In this document: positions 22,798-23,544 of the stretch, piece by piece
How positions within the stretch are numbered: the first letter of the stretch is position 1
How the letters are laid out: the number at the start of each line of letters is the position of its first letter
Assembly: GCA_002380945.1 (NCBI GenBank)
Contig: DFWO01000008.1
Coordinates: 1 to 23,544, forward strand
Reading direction: 5' to 3'
DNA from: Methylococcaceae bacterium UBA4132
Lineage (GTDB): Bacteria > Pseudomonadota > Gammaproteobacteria > Methylococcales > Methylomonadaceae
DNA: 23,544 nucleotides
Made by a program: the position numbers and the translations under genes
The notes under the pieces: model-generated
What the model was told of the DNA's origin: nothing
Database searches by the model: none
Seen by the model: only the letters and a program-made list of their open reading frames with translations

Positions 22798-23544
22798 ATG
22801 AATTCTTATTCCAGACTTACGTTATTGTTACTATCGAGTGCGTTATTGTTACCTAACATTATATCCTGTGCCACGCAGCCGCCTGCTTATAACTATCAAA
22901 CACGCGGTAATACTCGCTTGAATACTAACTATCCAATCAATCAAGGTTACTACCCAACCCAACCTGTCTATCAAGGCGGATATTATAATCAAGGTGGAAG
23001 TTATCCCTATTACCAACAACAACCTAGTTATTACCCACGAGACACCCATAAACATGGCTATTATAACGATCAATATCGACGCGATGAGCTAACGCCAAAA
23101 CAACGCCAGCAAATAGAAGTACAACAACAACGCCTACAAGCCGAGGTGGAAAAACAACGCTTGCAAGCCCAATATCAACAAGAGCTTTTGAAAACACAGT
23201 TTCAACAGCAACAGCAACGCGCTCAAACGGAAGTAGAAAAACAGCGTTTGCAAGCCCAATATCAACAAGAACTCGGCAAAGCGCAAGCTGAACAACAACG
23301 CTTACAAGCAGAGTTCCAACAGCAACAACAACGTATGCGGGTTGAAGCCGAACAACAACGTCAGCAAGCAGAACTGCAACAGCAGCAGCAACGCGCTCAA
23401 ACTGAAATAGAAAAACAGCGTTTACAAGCCGAATATCAACAAGAACTCGGCAAAACGCAAGCCGAACAACAACGCTTACAAGCTGGAGCGATACAGCAAC
23501 AACAAATCCAACAACGCCAACAAGCCGAAGCTGCCGCTCAACAG
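22798..23544 (+). CDS. Gln-rich coiled-coil lipoprotein (3' end cut by window)
   Basis: An open frame of 249 codons that continues past the right edge. AGGA eight nt before the ATG supports the start. A lipobox IISC gives an acylated cysteine at residue 24; next comes a Tyr/Gln/Gly/Pro-rich stretch (about 28-90, with YYN, YYP and YQGG motifs), then from about residue 98 a long Gln/Glu/Lys/Arg/Leu-rich region, almost certainly an extended coiled coil. It is built from related units of about 29 residues, and a 58-residue block is nearly duplicated (see the repeat entry). The tether and coiled coil suggest an envelope spacer or scaffold; this is inference. The frame is not shadowed by a better one; the antisense frame here reflects its codon bias. 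Confidence 0.82.
   Translation, partial: MNSYSRLTLLLLSSALLLPNIISCATQPPAYNYQTRGNTRLNTNYPINQGYYPTQPVYQGGYYNQGGSYPYYQQQPSYYPRDTHKHGYYNDQYRRDELTPKQRQQIEVQQQRLQAEVEKQRLQAQYQQELLKTQFQQQQQRAQTEVEKQRLQAQYQQELGKAQAEQQRLQAEFQQQQQRMRVEAEQQRQQAELQQQQQRAQTEIEKQRLQAEYQQELGKTQAEQQRLQAGAIQQQQIQQRQQAEAAAQQ
23143..23491 (+). repeat. Internal repeats of the coiled-coil gene
   Basis: GCTCAAAC followed by GAA-x-x-x-GAAAAACAGCGTTT begins at 23221 and again at 23395, 174 nt (58 codons) apart, with near-identity for roughly 95 nt of each copy. A related partial unit begins at 23143, 87 nt (29 codons) before the matching point of the first copy. The 29-residue period suggests growth by in-frame tandem duplication. 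Confidence 0.7.

Noticed and set aside
22849..23073. 74-codon hydrophobic minus-strand open frame
   Set aside because: It is antisense to the signal and Tyr/Gln-rich part of the coiled-coil lipoprotein; hydrophobicity comes from complementing Asn/Tyr/Gln codons.

Overview
The window looks like chromosomal DNA of a free-living Gram-negative gammaproteobacterium with modest G+C content (low to mid forties per cent by eye). The evidence is the number of Sec-exported lipoproteins, an outer-membrane barrel, a tripartite RND metal exporter and a FecI-type sigma factor. A Methylococcales-like methanotroph would fit the mix of DUF2092, DUF4410, DUF1254 and DUF3240 proteins. That placement is a guess, because no rRNA, tRNA or phylogenetic marker is present. 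I recognise 24 protein genes; the last runs off the right edge. I see no RNA gene, complete insertion sequence or CRISPR array.

Positions 206-11565 hold twelve genes, all on the minus strand. Reading in the direction of transcription, they start with a DUF1254/DUF1214 exported protein (10162-11565). Next comes a tight seven-gene run (10016 down to 4764): a cysteine-rich lipoprotein, a Phenol_MetA_deg-type barrel, a glycine-zipper/YGY protein, a DUF2092 lipoprotein, a DUF4410 lipoprotein, a second glycine-zipper protein and a second DUF2092 lipoprotein. A hairpin plus T-run terminator follows (4617-4653). A second unit comes after it: a polytopic membrane protein, a DUF2252 protein and an unclassified lipoprotein, then a small membrane protein. 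Nearly all these products are predicted to lie in the envelope and almost none has a known function. The glycine-zipper/DUF2092 pair is present twice and looks like an internal duplication.

Positions 11863-15695 are mixed. Glucokinase (glk) is on the plus strand. It is followed by a convergent FecI-like ECF sigma factor with a TTG start, a good candidate sigma-54 promoter and no FecR or receptor beside it. Then come a stand-alone M41/FtsH-like HEAGH metallopeptidase translationally coupled to a 77-residue ORF, and a 700-bp gene-free stretch holding a 92-bp element with 12-bp perfect inverted ends. A small secreted protein closes the section.

Positions 15743-21985 hold a heavy-metal efflux RND operon on the minus strand: a secreted protein of unknown function, then TolC-type channel, periplasmic adaptor, HME-RND pump and DUF3240 PII-like protein. 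The last four are joined by 4-, 1- and 4-nt overlaps, so the pump is made as one translationally coupled set. Its transmembrane motif looks CusA-like, while its periplasmic site has glutamates where the CusA methionines lie. On the far right a small membrane protein and the start of a Gln-rich coiled-coil lipoprotein are on the plus strand.
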